Assembly (NCBI GenBank): GCA_964030475.1
Contig: CAXIPT010000006.1
Span: 3,148,435-3,212,434 of the forward strand
DNA from: Tethya wilhelma
Lineage: Eukaryota; Porifera; Demospongiae; Tethyida; Tethyidae
Length of the DNA stretch: 64,000 nt
Direction of reading: 5' to 3'
In this document: positions 22,926 to 36,949 of the stretch, piece by piece
Numbering within the stretch: position 1 is the first letter of the stretch
Layout of the letters: the number at the start of each line of letters is the position of its first letter
Made by a program: the position numbers and the translations under genes
The notes under the pieces: model-generated
What the model was told of the DNA's origin: nothing
The model's input: the letters and a program-made list of their open reading frames with translations, nothing else
Databases searched by the model: none

Positions 22926-24230
22926 AGTTTGCCATTGTCTAGCAACAAATTTTTTTATAGGCTAATTGCCAGTTACTGGATGGGTGGAGGTGACAATGAA
23001 GTAGCTAGGGGTCACAGGGGGTCAATGGCAAACAAACTAGTTGGCTAGTTGGATCCCCTTAAGTGTGCAGCACTTGACCATGCATCAAGTGACCCCCACT
23101 TAAGGGTCATGCAACTATGCGTGTGCATGGTTGTGTGTGTGTGTGTGTAGTCGTGGATGTTCCCACCACAAATCACTGCATACGCCCCATCAGAGGTGAA
23201 GCTACACTGCCCTCTCTCAATCAAACAGCTCCCTGATAGAGTACAGAGTGCCTCATGCTTAGACAGACTCCACAAGATCAGCTTTCCATCAGCATGGACA
23301 GATGAAACCTAAACACACAAAACAACAACAAATAAATATTAAGTTCACATGCATACACATTCATTTTTTTGGGTAACTAAAACACCCAGCTGACTAGCCT
23401 CATTCCCAGGCTCCTCCATTGTTCCTTCGAAAATAAGCAAATATTCTCAAAGGAGGGAAGAACCTGGGATCGAGGCTATACTAGCTCACCACATTGCTGA
23501 GTGTTGGGATGGCCTTCAGTGCCACCACCTCACTGTGGGTGTCGTAGGGAGAGGAGGAGAAGAGAGCACCATGGACCTCAGTCTGTTTACTGAACCTGTG
23601 TAGGTGTACACACATACACCGTGAATGATAGACTATGATTACATTATATCTGTACAAAAAATCTGTATATAAAATATCTGTGCAAAGGAAGTATTGAGTA
23701 CAATGTAAGGCCTTAGCTATTGGAAGATTAGACGATTTGGAATGGAAAATAAAAACAAAACTATTTCCAATTTCTTACAAAATATTGAACAACTTTTACA
23801 TGATGATAGTGTCTAATCATTGATCGACTTATCTGCTACCTTTGGTTGAGTGGCACAACAGGCTCACTCCCCAGTATTGAGACCATCTTGACCTTCCCTC
23901 CACTGGTCCCCACACACAGCACACTACAGCCACCACCATCACTTTCATCAAACACCATCGCAGTGATCTTATCAGCTGCTGCAGCCATTGAAGCACCAAT
24001 CAAGACCACCCTTGTACACACGGCTGTGGCCAGGTTCCACATGCACACCACCCCATTGGTCAGTCCAACAGCCATCCTACTGGTGTCGGGGTTCACTACA
24101 GTTGCAACGATAGGACTGGCTTGGGGCAGGACTCTGTGGGGTAGGGGTGGGCCTTTACTAGAGTCAGTAAGAGGGTAGATGAACAGCTGTGTGTGGTGCT
24201 CCCACCATACAGCCAAGTAGCATGGTGTCT
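22565..24230 (-). CDS. WD-repeat protein (WDR93-like), C-terminal exons
   Basis: Exons in transcription order: 24230-23840 (TPCYLAVWWEHHTQLFIYP, then a beta-propeller-like segment NGVVCMWNLATAVCTRVV), 23595-23490, 23308 to about 23150 (HADGKLILWSLSKHEALCTL), about 22835-22673 and a last short exon ending in stop TGA at 22565. WD-type strands (ILWS, CMWNL) support a propeller. No start codon or N-terminus lies immediately upstream; the DNA beyond 24486 is transposon. A minus-strand gene start with WDR93-like features is at 38993-38009, and I infer that both are parts of one gene split by 13.8 kb of other sequence. It runs tail to tail with DBR1, 216 bases apart. Confidence 0.65.
23395..23478. 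mobile_element. Short foldback of the TAGCCTCG family (84 bp)
   Basis: Ends TAGCCTCATTCCCAGG and CCTGGGATCGAGGCTA are near-perfect inverted repeats. The flanks do not show a clear 9-bp duplication. It sits in an intron of the WD-repeat gene. Confidence 0.7.
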
Positions 24231-24568
24231 CTATATAAGATAAAGATAACAGTAGTTAAAATCAAAAACAGCAACAACAAATGAGTGAAGCTTGCAAGCT
24301 AGATCATTATCAAGTCAAACTTTACGTTGTATATATCTACAATACTCAGTATTTTTCGCCATTAGCCTACCTTGTTTGCAGGTATTCTTGTAGTGAAGGA
24401 AGTGACAGGTGGGAGAGCTGTATTGAGCAATGGGAACAATCAAATGACTCATATATTGTACCATTACTTACTTGTTTCAGACTATCATACGTACGGTAGT
24501 ACGTAGTAGGAATGGACCGACTGTCCCATAGACACAATACAAAATATTTATCGCCATAAAAATCTAAC

Positions 24569-24569
24569 N
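24569..24569. other. Single-N assembly join between two repeat families
   Basis: It sits where the left arm of element D changes to family C sequence. The matching copy of element D at 63836 continues differently (element D interior), so the join is suspect. Confidence 0.7.
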
Positions 24570-24700
24570 ACTTAAACTGGACTGCCAGCCAAGAGTTGGT
24601 TATAAAAATGAAGTAGTCATGTGCCGAAATTGAGACATTCCTTGTTCCAATACTTTTTACCGCACTATATACCCATTCCTACACTACTTATTTTTTTGAA
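24570..24700. mobile_element. Family C inverted-repeat element, one end
   Basis: Matches the right arm of the 16083-16393 element (GGACTGCCAGCCAAGAGTTG, then GAAGTAGTCATGTGCCGAAA) and continues outward through CTTGTTCCAATACTTTTTACCG. Confidence 0.75.
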
Positions 24701-25341
24701 ATTTTTGCTACTTGTTCATTCACTTTTTTCAACACTACAGTGTGGAGACTATCATGAGACTGGTTAGTCCCTACAAAAAGCTTGAGTAGCAGCTACATGC
24801 ACTACATTACACTGGAGCAGGCTAATGCGCATGCGCATATTAATAATGCCACGTGGATAATGACCTTTGAACCTACCTACAAATGGCTACATTGAAGTAC
24901 ATGAATTTATACTCTCAGTTTCAAAGCTTTCTAGTTTTTGTTTAGGCTTATTTGTGATGAAAACGAGTATCAAGGAATGTACTACCTATGAAAAGGAGTT
25001 ACTTTGTGCTATCAAAGTTGGCTCAACACATTCTGGTTCTCTGGAAATGCTCAAGTTTTCAAGTAAGTCAGTTAGAAAGTACGTACGTACGTACGTACGT
25101 TAGAAGAACAAAAATGGCATTGTTGTGGCTTCCCACTAGCTCTCTCTACGAGTGCTGAGGAAAGTTTCTGTGAGTTTTAGGCCTTGCATGCGATTGGTAA
25201 TCTGTCGGTTAGAGCCTCTGAGCAAGTTTGAAGGCTTAATTTTGTTTTGCTAGATTTTTATGATCATAAACATTTTGTATTGTGTCTATGGGACATTCGG
25301 CCCATTCCTACTATACGTACTACCGTACGTATGATTATTAC

Positions 25342-25945
25342 TAGGGGTACACGTGATGCATAAACCTCGCTCAGCGCTCCTGCACCTGCACGCACTGCAT
25401 GCTTGCAAGTTGCACTCTGCTCATGCTGCATGCTGTAGTTATAGGACTGGATCGTCAAGAAAGAAAGCAAAAGACTAAAATGAGTCAAATCGAAAGGATC
25501 GGATCGTCAATTTAGAAAACTACTTTCAGGTTTGGTCGACCGGTCCAGAAATGCAAGTTAGCGATGGAAACCGTTGCAAGAAGTTGGCCAAGAGACTCTT
25601 CACGCCATACCAGCTAGTAAAATGTGTTAATTTTGTTTAGTTTCTCTACCAGAGTCCATTTTTCAGACAGGATAGGATCGTCAATTCTAAAAACTACTTT
25701 TAGGTTTGCCGTCAGTTGGCCAAAAATGCCATTTAGCAATGGGATCTGGCGTTAAAAGTCGCTCCAGAGACTCTTCGTGCCATACATAGCAATAAAATCT
25801 ACTTACTTTGTTGAGCTATTCTACCAGAGTCCAGTTCTCGGCAAGGTGTGTCGACACCACCACCACCACCACCACCACCACCACTACCACTACCACCACT
25901 CACATAACTTTTTTTCCGTATACAGCAATCCTAGCCTCGCTTCGC
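25342..25945. repeat. Dispersed repeat B, copy 2 (uninterrupted)
   Basis: Collinear with 12727-13860 without the nested elements. A (CCA)n run at about 25855-25900 gives a poly-His open frame that is not a gene. Confidence 0.75.
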
Positions 25946-25949
25946 TCGG

Positions 25950-26295
25950 AATTAGCACTGTTTCGTTACCAAAAGTAAAATGCGTGACATTTGTTTTTTG
26001 TTGATAAACATGCAATATCTGGACGCGTAATATACCCAGATCGTGCTAGAAACAAGCAAAAAAATGTCACAAAAGGTCATAGAATATCATAAAAAAATTT
26101 TTAATGTCACACATTTCATTTTGAGTAACAAAACAGTGCTTACATACCTGATATCATACAGTAAGGGGTTGCTGTTATCACAGCTTCCAACAGATCATGT
26201 GAACTGCAGTAGAGGCCACTTCTGTCAATGTAACTTATTAAAACTGTAGTCGCTATATACATGTATGTTATTATAATAGTTGGTTAGGATAGCTC

Positions 26296-26356
<61 letters not shown>
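25950..26356. repeat. Inverted copy of the Frizzled-like gene's intron segment
   Basis: This stretch is the reverse complement of about 43733-44112: it includes a mariner-type MITE (25955-26145), unique DNA such as GCAGTAGAGGCCACTTCTGT and a CT microsatellite. Both copies end at a single N within the CT/GA run. The unique part shared by two distant places suggests the same locus (another haplotype) placed twice. Confidence 0.8.
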
Positions 26357-26357
26357 N
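26357..26357. other. Single-N assembly join within a microsatellite, at the break in ATP synthase alpha
   Basis: CT repeat on the left, CA repeat on the right. The next exon of the ATP synthase gene should follow to the left but is at 54876 instead. The donor of exon ...AMKQ is the first GT of the adjoining (GT)n run. Confidence 0.85.
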
Positions 26358-26359
26358 CA

Positions 26360-29675
<3,316 letters not shown>

Positions 29676-30086
29676 TTCCAAGCTAGCAAAGAGTTCAGAT
29701 TGCCAAACACAAAATGGCCGACCTGAAGGAGAGGGATCTTACTGCGCATGCTCAGTAGACCAGCTGACCTCCACATGCTCGCATAAATTAACCTACGGTA
29801 TTCATGCTGCATGGCCTGGATACATTTTTGGCTTTAATATAGCTCATGAGAATGATCAAAAATTATATTATCCACATGTGGTTGTGATTAAGCATTTACA
29901 CAAAAAAAAAACAGGGCCCATATGATATTACTGGCTACATTATAGCTAGCTAGCTCATTTAGAAACATGTACAGCTCAGCCAGTATATACAGTAGTATAA
30001 ATGGACCCCCCCAACACAAACATACAACAATGAACTAACAGTAAAAGAGATATATATAGAGAGAAAGAGGATGAAAAAATGTGTTG

Positions 30087-31862
30087 CTATGCTGTTCCGC
30101 TATCTTCAGCTAGATCAGGTTCGCTGTCTACATTGTCATCTGACATCAAGGCATCCTCGTCATCGCTGGTGTCTTGATAATAGTCGTCATCATCGTACAA
30201 AAAGTCATCGGTCATATCCAAGCTGGGCGTGCTCTTTTGTTGCTGTAGTCCACACTGTGTGGTGTACTCAGCTAGTGTGGTGGGTACCTTGATACCATCC
30301 ACCTCTGCTTCTCTTCTGGAATTCTCTACTTGTTTTCTGAGAGAGAGAGAGAGAGAGAGAGAAGTATTGCAGCTTTTTACAGATCACACAATCAAGCTGT
30401 AGTGTAAGTTTTATCCATGAAATCTCTGCAAAATACTTGGAAATGATTACATCATACTACTGATACTATCTGGATAACTCGCCAAAGGTTAAAGGGGGTC
30501 ACGGACAAACAAAATTAGTAGCAAGGCTAACATGCAACTGAGGTACATTCGTGAATGTAAAACTACATAATACACCCAATTGATCTGTGCATGTATGTGT
30601 ATAGGTCATGCGTGTGCATGGGGTATGGGCAAAGATGGCAGAAGCTCTACAATCTATGGTATGGGTAGTGTGCACACATATATATATGTATGAAGGGTGG
30701 GTCAGGTGTACATGTAGTACCACGAGAAAAAGGTTCAGCATTCACATACTTACTTAATTTGTTCAATGTACTGTTTATCCTTTCCTCTGGTGTCCCTCCA
30801 TCTTCTATAGAGGACACTGGCGTCCACGTTAGCTGCTGAGAAGGTGTTGGGCTCATTCAACAGCGATATTACACTCAGCAGTATTGTTCTGTGGACAAGA
30901 AGTACATTCAAATGAATACTACTATAGTAGCAATAACTACAAGTGTTATTTGAATGAGCATTTATATGCTTGCTAACTATACACCTTTTACATGCCATGA
31001 ATCTCGATATTTCTGTACGTATTATAGACATAACATAACACAACACAAGTTTGAGCAAATAGCAGCAACAAGTTCCATTACAAATTGAAAGAGAAAGATT
31101 GCTACACACGTATGGACAAAAAAATTCTTATTTATTCAATTAAACTTTTACTTTAATGGTTATGTGCTTTGGGCAGAGAATTAAGCTTTTATGGCCTAAG
31201 CTCTTTGTGGTTAGCACACGACTTGGCAAATCCACGAAGATGATAGTTTTTCAGCTACACATTACATACACCTACAGCTAAATACACATAGCCTGTGTAC
31301 ACAGACTAGGTGGTAGACTTGAGTTTCAATATGGCTGTTTGAACTTAGGTTGTGTTTGTGTTTTGAGAGGTCACAAAGGGAAGGGAGACTGCACTACCAG
31401 TCAGGTACATGAATGCTCCCTTTGATGTATTACCTGTACAACACGACCGTGAGAGTATACACGTGTTTTTCATCTATTTACACAGTTTTGTGTATCTCTG
31501 ACTCTGACTAACATATCCATCATCACAGTGAGTGTATTAATGCGGGTAGGTCGATGAATGTAATGTGTAGTAATTGTCAGCCTATCACATTATGTTCCCA
31601 CTAATGAGATAACAGACTCTAATTACTTTTCGAGGGCTAGAATTAAAAATAGAAAAGACATTTTGTCACTCTCTTCACATTTCTGAAGTGACCCTATGTG
31701 TATGTATGCAGTACACATAACATTAACTGTGAATGGAAATGGTTCACTGTACAAACACACATACATACCATGTACACTGTATATGTACATAGCATGAAAA
31801 TTTCCTAGTCTCTCTATCCCATGTAAAGAGAGACTAGAAACAAGACTACATCTACCATGTGT

Positions 31863-31917
<55 letters not shown>

Positions 31918-32612
31918 AGAGAAAGAGAGAGATGCCCACCTGACAGTCTGTGTAGGGTTCCACCTCTCTGCCGGGTGCTCCCCACTGTGAGGATCCTCAC
32001 CAGGTGGGTGGAGTATCGATATACACAACTCACCATCCTGTGAGAGCAAACAGGACAAAGACAAGAAAGAGGAAGTGAAACGGGGAAATTTAACCTGACC
32101 CCTACACTAACAAATCCTTTGATGGAAGAAGCACTTACAGTGTAAACATTAGGATGTAGAATTGGAGTCAGGAAACGTAGTTTTGGTGGGGAGTAGGGAT
32201 AGTCGACCGGAAACTTCATCTCTGCCTGTAAATTGGTGTGTGTAGAGTGAGGAAAGATTGTCTCATAAAAATGTGTGTATGTGTGTATGTATATGGGGTG
32301 GGTGTGCATCTATTGATGTTTGATGATGAGGTGTGCACATATTTGTAACTTTACACAAGCACTGCTGTAATTGTACTTACACATGACACATGTGTGAGAG
32401 TGTGTGTGTGAGTGAGACCCATTGAAGCTACAACTCACCTTGAAGTATCCTCCTTGATATGGTGTGTCTGGAGGGCCAAATATCGCCACCTGCCAAGTGT
32501 AGAGGTCGCTCTCATCCGGTACTGTGACAACAAAGCCTTCAACTGGCTCTCGATGTAATGCCTTCAGCTCCATGGCTAGAGCTCGCACTGATGTGGCACC
32601 AGGTGATGCCAT
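30087..32612 (-). CDS. UBE2R2: Ubiquitin-conjugating enzyme E2 R (CDC34 type)
   Basis: E2 enzyme that transfers ubiquitin with SCF-type cullin ligases. Exons: 32612-32439, 32225-32139, 32037-31940, 30887-30754 and 30336-30087; all joins keep frame. The active-site Cys is in DGELCISILHPP. The acidic insertion typical of the R class follows it (PGEDPHSGEHPAERWNPTQ). The C-terminal tail is strongly acidic (DDFLYDDDDYYQDTSDDEDA), as in CDC34, where it binds the cullin basic canyon. The length of about 240 residues is normal for the family. Human paralogues UBE2R1 and UBE2R2 cannot be separated here. It shares a 344-base divergent promoter region with PSMA4. Introns contain TG and GA runs near the exon 3 donor. 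Confidence 0.95.
31857..31930. repeat. (TG)n(GA)n microsatellite in UBE2R intron 3
   Basis: The compound repeat starts ten bases beyond the exon 3 donor on the minus strand. Confidence 0.9.
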
Positions 32613-32956
32613 TATGCAACCAAAACGACCACCACAGCTTCTGGTGAAGAACTCCTAGTGCACAGCTCCCGTTTATTGTCGATAGGGGTACCAAATAGAG
32701 TGTCCACGCACTGTTCGTGACAATATGGTCCTCGCTGTTTGTGTCTGCGTTGGTTTTTTCGTCTAGCGGACTCTGAAGACTGTGGGGGAGACGGATTTGA
32801 CCAGGCTGGTAAACATCTACTATTTGGCACCTTTATGTAATTTTCAGCTATTCGTGACGTCACAATCCGTAAAAAAAAGTAAACGGGTCAGCTTGAAGAA
32901 ATTTTTTTCGTCCGTACAAAAAACACGTGTATACCTCTCAAGTAGATCCGAAAGAC
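32613..32956. promoter_or_regulatory. Probable bidirectional promoter, UBE2R / PSMA4
   Basis: Only 344 bases separate the start codons of two divergent proteolysis genes. The segment is richer in CG than its surroundings. No TATA box is obvious. Shared regulation of an E2 and a proteasome subunit is plausible but unproven. Confidence 0.45.
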
Positions 32957-33647
32957 ATGGTGAGTTGAACGGTTTTATTGAGTGCTACAGTCGCTAATAG
33001 TACCTATTCTTTTACAGTCTCGACGCTATGACACACGCACAACAATCTTCTCTCCTGAGGGTATGTATAAACTCATGAAATGATCACCTTTTATGTGTTT
33101 CAGCTTTAAAATTGAATCCATGTGAATTTTTGTAGGGAGGTTGTATCAAGTAGAGTATGCTATGGAGGCCATTGGGCATGCTGGTACTTGCCTAGGTGTC
33201 TTGGCGTCAGATGGAGTGTTATTGGCAGCCGAGAGAAAGAACACCAATAAGCTGTTGGACGACATGATCTTCTCGGAAAAGATCTACAAACTAGATGAGT
33301 GAGTGGTTTTGTTTCTTTTCTCTTATGAAGAGGGGTTTTCAGTTGAAATACCTGTTGCTAATGTGTCCTATTCTCTTCTATTTGTACAGGAATATGGCAT
33401 GCAGTGTTGCTGGTATCACTTCTGATGCAAATGTGCTTACCAGTTATCTCCGAAAAGTAGCTCAAAAGTACGTCTTCTCTCACATTATGACATCATCTCT
33501 CTCTCTTTCTCTCACTCACACACACATGTAGCACATATGCACACACTCTGCATTTGCTTGATGTATTAAACGAAGCTCACTACAACCTCTTGTAATAAAC
33601 CACCTTTATCAAACTAGTGACTATTGTTCTGTATCTCCTCTTCCCTG

Positions 33648-33699
<52 letters not shown>

Positions 33700-33791
33700 T
33701 AGACATGCTCTTCAGTACCAGGAGCCCATTCCTTGTGAGCAGCTGATCATGAGACTGTGTGACTTGAAACAAGCATACACACAATTTGGAG
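32957..33791 (+). CDS. PSMA4: Proteasome subunit alpha type-4, 5' exons (about half of the protein)
   Basis: Alpha-ring subunit of the 20S proteasome. Exons: 32957-32959 (only the ATG), 33018-33060, 33136-33298, 33390-33467 and 33703-33791. The product begins [20 protein letters not shown], followed by [20 protein letters not shown], and runs to [12 protein letters not shown] with near-identity to animal PSMA4. It then breaks off: ten bases after the last donor lies a single N followed by transposon and Frizzled-like sequence. The next exon expected (GKRPFGVS...) is at 59094-59224 on the same strand. CT microsatellite DNA (33651-33695) forms the tract before the last acceptor. Confidence 0.97.
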
Positions 33792-33801
33792 GTAAGGATA
33801 G

Positions 33802-33802
33802 N
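33802..33802. other. Single-N assembly join at the break in PSMA4
   Basis: PSMA4 intron sequence stops at this base; on its right the sequence starts inside a mariner-type MITE belonging to the Frizzled-like gene's intron. Confidence 0.85.
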
Positions 33803-34000
33803 GCTAATAATAAAATGTGTGCCATTTTATGACGTTTTAATTATGCATGCATTTGTGTGCATTTTTTGCTTATAGTTTCTAGCACGATCATGCTTGGAAC
33901 CACGTCTGGATACTAGCTCTGTGTACATACGTGTATTGCGCATTTGTCAACATATTATGGTAACAAATCAGCGCTTATTTATAGTGACATAGTTCTTTTA
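33803..34000. mobile_element. Mariner-type MITE in the intron of Frizzled-like copy 1 (left end missing)
   Basis: Matches the family (ATGTGTGCCATTTTATGACG, CTAGCACGATCATGC, ending near TAGTGACATAGTTCTTTTA). It sits about 140 bases before the exon, just like the copy at 43925-44112, so the insertion predates the split of the two receptor copies. Confidence 0.75.
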
Positions 34001-34136
34001 ATATGAATATTGTATACCATAATTGTACAATCCTATTTCTAATGATATGTGTGCCAGTTAACATTCATTATTATACACTATAATAATATCCAATTGTTAT
34101 ACCTTGGGTAGTGGCCCTTTATTATAATCTTATTAG

Positions 34137-35037
34137 GTGTGGTCTTATACTACAGTCTCCTACAACTAGCTCTGTGGTGGATATCTTATGTTGTTACGTT
34201 CTTTTGGAAGCTTCAATTTCCATTCAGTGCTCGTAGATTTGAGCAGAATGGACGAAATCGATACCTTCATCTGACAGCTGTTGTAGCTGGGCTAGTCCTT
34301 CCTGTGGTTCCAATTGCTGCTTCAATGATATACGATTCGATTGAAGAGTCAAACCCTTCCTTGCCTGGCTATGGAGGACTTGGGTTTGGGCTGATTACTT
34401 TGCCTCCGGCTTTATGTTTTGGAATAAGCTCTCAAGTGACTTATTATTCACTAATTCTGCCAATTAATTTGATCTTGATCGTTGGTATGCCACTGCTGGT
34501 TATTTCTTTCTGGACAGTACACAAGGTATGGACAAAATAGCAAAGCCTGATTTAATTCATATTTTCTCACTACAAATCATTTAAATGTTTGCATTAAATT
34601 TAGCATCATGGCATCTTCAAAGCAAAACATCCAAGGAATGTCCTCAGCATAGGAAGAGCTGAAAGAAAGATTTTAGTTGTGCTCTGCTACTATGTACTCT
34701 TTGTTAGTTTAGCACTGACAAATATGACCCTGGTAACAAGAAACGTGGATGAGCTGACAACACAACTTATTCAGTACTTTCTGTGTGAACAGAGTGGTCC
34801 CAGTACACCTTGCTCAAGAGAGGACTTTAGTCGTGCTTTGCCACAGCCAGTACTGCTTACAGTTTCTTTTTGTCTCCTATTCCTATTCCCTCTGCCCAAT
34901 CTTTATTTTATTGCTAATTTTAAAGAACTCCAAGATAAACTGAAGCATTGTTGTATGACTATTCGAACACAGACTGTGTCAAAGTTAATGAGCTCAAGTC
35001 AGAGCAGTGATCATGGACCTGCAGCTGTGGTTCAATG
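34137..35037 (+). CDS. Frizzled-like seven-helix receptor, copy 1 (3' half only: helices 3-7)
   Basis: Two exons, 34137-34525 and 34604-35037. Helix 3 with the class F mark LLQLALWWISYVVTFFWKL, then helix 4 (LHLTAVVAGLVLPVVPIA), helix 5 (QVTYYSLILPINLILIVG), helix 6 (RKILVVLCYYVLFVSLAL) and helix 7 (LLFLFPLPNLYFIA). The short tail HCCMTIRTQTVSKLMSSS lacks the KTxxxW Dishevelled-binding motif that normally follows helix 7 in Frizzleds. It is about 90% identical to the copy at 44258-45139. The ligand domain and helices 1-2 are absent because the sequence joins PSMA4 at 33802. A polyadenylation word AATAAA is about 50 bases after the stop. Confidence 0.8.
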
Positions 35038-35347
35038 ATGGAAAACAATAAGTGAATTCTATTATACTGATTAATTGTAGCTAGTCCCAATAAACTTAAA
35101 TATATTGAATGTGTATAATCATGATAATATATGCAGTTATAACCATATGATGAATGTCATGTTTGCAGTTTATAGATATAGCAAATGATTGAATCGAAAA
35201 TATTTACTAAGTATAATAATTATGATTAAGCAGTATGGCAATACTGCCAAAAGTATTAGCTATTATAGTGACTTTCAGCTGTTTCTGGTCTAAAGACAAA
35301 AGAATCATGTGACATGGCTGTAAATTATTAATCAGAGGAGGTACGAC

Positions 35348-35568
35348 ACGAGTGCGCCTGGCCTAAGTGGCCTTTGCGGCCGCGGCTGAGCAAGCTTCTT
35401 AATTGCAAGCGGGTGCACGTGATCAACGGCGCTCTCGTCGTGAAGTATAACAAGGCTGAAGGTATGAGATTGCATGCTGAGAAAGAGTTCCTTGAAAACG
35501 AAGAATATGTGAAGAAGATACAAGAGCACTTTGTGAACCTTCAAATTGCCAGAAATCTACATGCATAA
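35348..35568 (+). CDS. Small uncharacterised open frame or last exon, GC-rich at its 5' side
   Basis: After a possible acceptor (AATCAG at about 35330-35336) an open frame runs to TAA at 35568, reading ...LSKLLNCKRVHVINGALVVK and ending EHFVNLQIARNLHA. The C-terminal 35 residues are Glu/Lys-rich and helical. I do not recognise it. The first 50 bases are unusually GC-rich for this DNA and include GGCCTAAGTGGCC and GCGGCCGC. It could be an exon of a gene whose other exons are elsewhere, or a retroposed fragment. The DNA from 35569 to 36070 shows nothing else. Confidence 0.35.
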
Positions 35569-36074
35569 AACTTTGGCACAAAACGGCGAACTTGAATGCT
35601 TAGTCAGCAATTTATTGTAAATGACATCATAGACATCATGGGTAGTTCATAAACAGCCGAATTTCCTGCATGTTTAGAGCTGATTAGCAAATTCTGGACA
35701 CGCTTACCCGTGAAAAAAATAAGTGTGAGCGTGTCATTACCATTTCAAATTTAGAAATGGTCGAAGGCAAGTCGAAAAATTTGTTGTGATTGGCTAAAAA
35801 TTATGGCAAGACCTTGTGTTAACGCTGAAATGTGGCAAATTCTGCTTTGCTAGCCACTTCAAATTAGGTAAATGCTGAAGGGCTACTCCGAGCCGGGTCC
35901 CTGTCAGATGCCACAAATAATATGGTATTTTAATTTAGATCTCACCACAAAGACAATTTTGCAGTAGAATGTCTTCAATATTATTGCAAGTGGTTGCAAA
36001 AAATTTAATGATCAACGAAATACGCTATAATTAAGGGTCAAAGGTCGCGGGTTTCGGGTATCTAACGGAATTCC

Positions 36075-36935
36075 CATCAAAACTAGTGGAGAACCCGAGA
36101 ACTTTTCCTACTAAAACTAGCGGAGAACCTGAGAACCTACTAAAACTAGTGGAGAACCCGAGAACCTACTAAAACTAGTGGAGAACCCGAGAACTTTTCC
36201 TACTAAAACTAGCGGAGAACCTGAGAACCTACTAAAACTAGTGGAGAACCCGAGAACCTACTAAAACTAGTGGAGAACCCGAGAACCTTTCCCACTAAAA
36301 CTAGTGGAGAACCCGAGAACCTTTCCTACTAAAACTAGTGGAGAACCCGAGAACCTTTCCCACTAAAACTATTGGAGAACCCGAGAACCTTTTCCCATCA
36401 AAACTATTGGAGAACCCGAGAACCTTTTCCCATCAAAACTATTGGAGAACCCGAGAACCTTTTCCCACTAAAACTAGTGGAGAACCCGAGAACCTTTTCC
36501 CATCAAAACTATAGTGGAGAACCCGAGAATCTTTTCCCATCAAAACTAGTGGAGAACCCGAGAACCTTTCCTACTAACTCTAGTGGAGAACCCGAGAACC
36601 TTTCCTACTAAAACTATAGTGGAGAACCCGAGAATCTTTTCCCATCAAAACTAGTGGAGAACCCGAGAACCTTTCCTACTAACTCTAGTGGAGAACCCGA
36701 GAACCTTTCCTACTAAAACTATAGTGGAGAACCCGAGAATCTTTCCCCATCAAAACTATTGGAGAACCAGAGAACTTTTTCCCACTAAAACTATAGTGGA
36801 GAACCCGAGAACCTTTTCCCATCAAAACTATAGTGGAGAACCCGAGAAAATTTCCCACTAAAACTAGTGGAGAACCCAAAAACCTTTTCCCATCAAAACT
36901 AGTGGAGAACCCGAGAACCTTTCTTACTAAAATGA
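36075..36935 (+). repeat. Minisatellite, unit of about 30-38 bp (GAGAACCCGAGAACC)
   Basis: About 25 imperfect units built on TGGAGAACCCGAGAACC and a variable TTTCCTACTAAAACTA or TTTTCCCATCAAAACTA spacer. Unit length varies, and higher-order blocks of several units repeat. Open frames on both strands (for example a peptide repeating EPENL and NPRTF) follow from the repeat and lack a gene context. Confidence 0.95.
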
Positions 36936-36949
36936 AAAGGCACCAAGGT

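Larger units (their letters stand above)
24486..25332. mobile_element. Inverted-repeat element D (about 80-bp arms), containing an N and part of a family C element
   Basis: The left arm from CGTACGGTAGTACGTAGTAGG through GACTGTCCCATAGACACAAT to AAAAATCTA returns as reverse complement at 25252-25332. A single N at 24569 ends the left arm, and the next bases belong to a family C element. A second copy enters the window at 63836. No transposase is seen. Confidence 0.8.

Noticed and set aside
25855..25905. Poly-histidine coding stretch
   Set aside because: A (CCA)n run inside dispersed repeat B, which is noncoding in its other copy.
36075..36935. Possible CRISPR array
   Set aside because: Repeats are imperfect, of variable length and without unique spacers of constant size, and the DNA is animal; it is a minisatellite.
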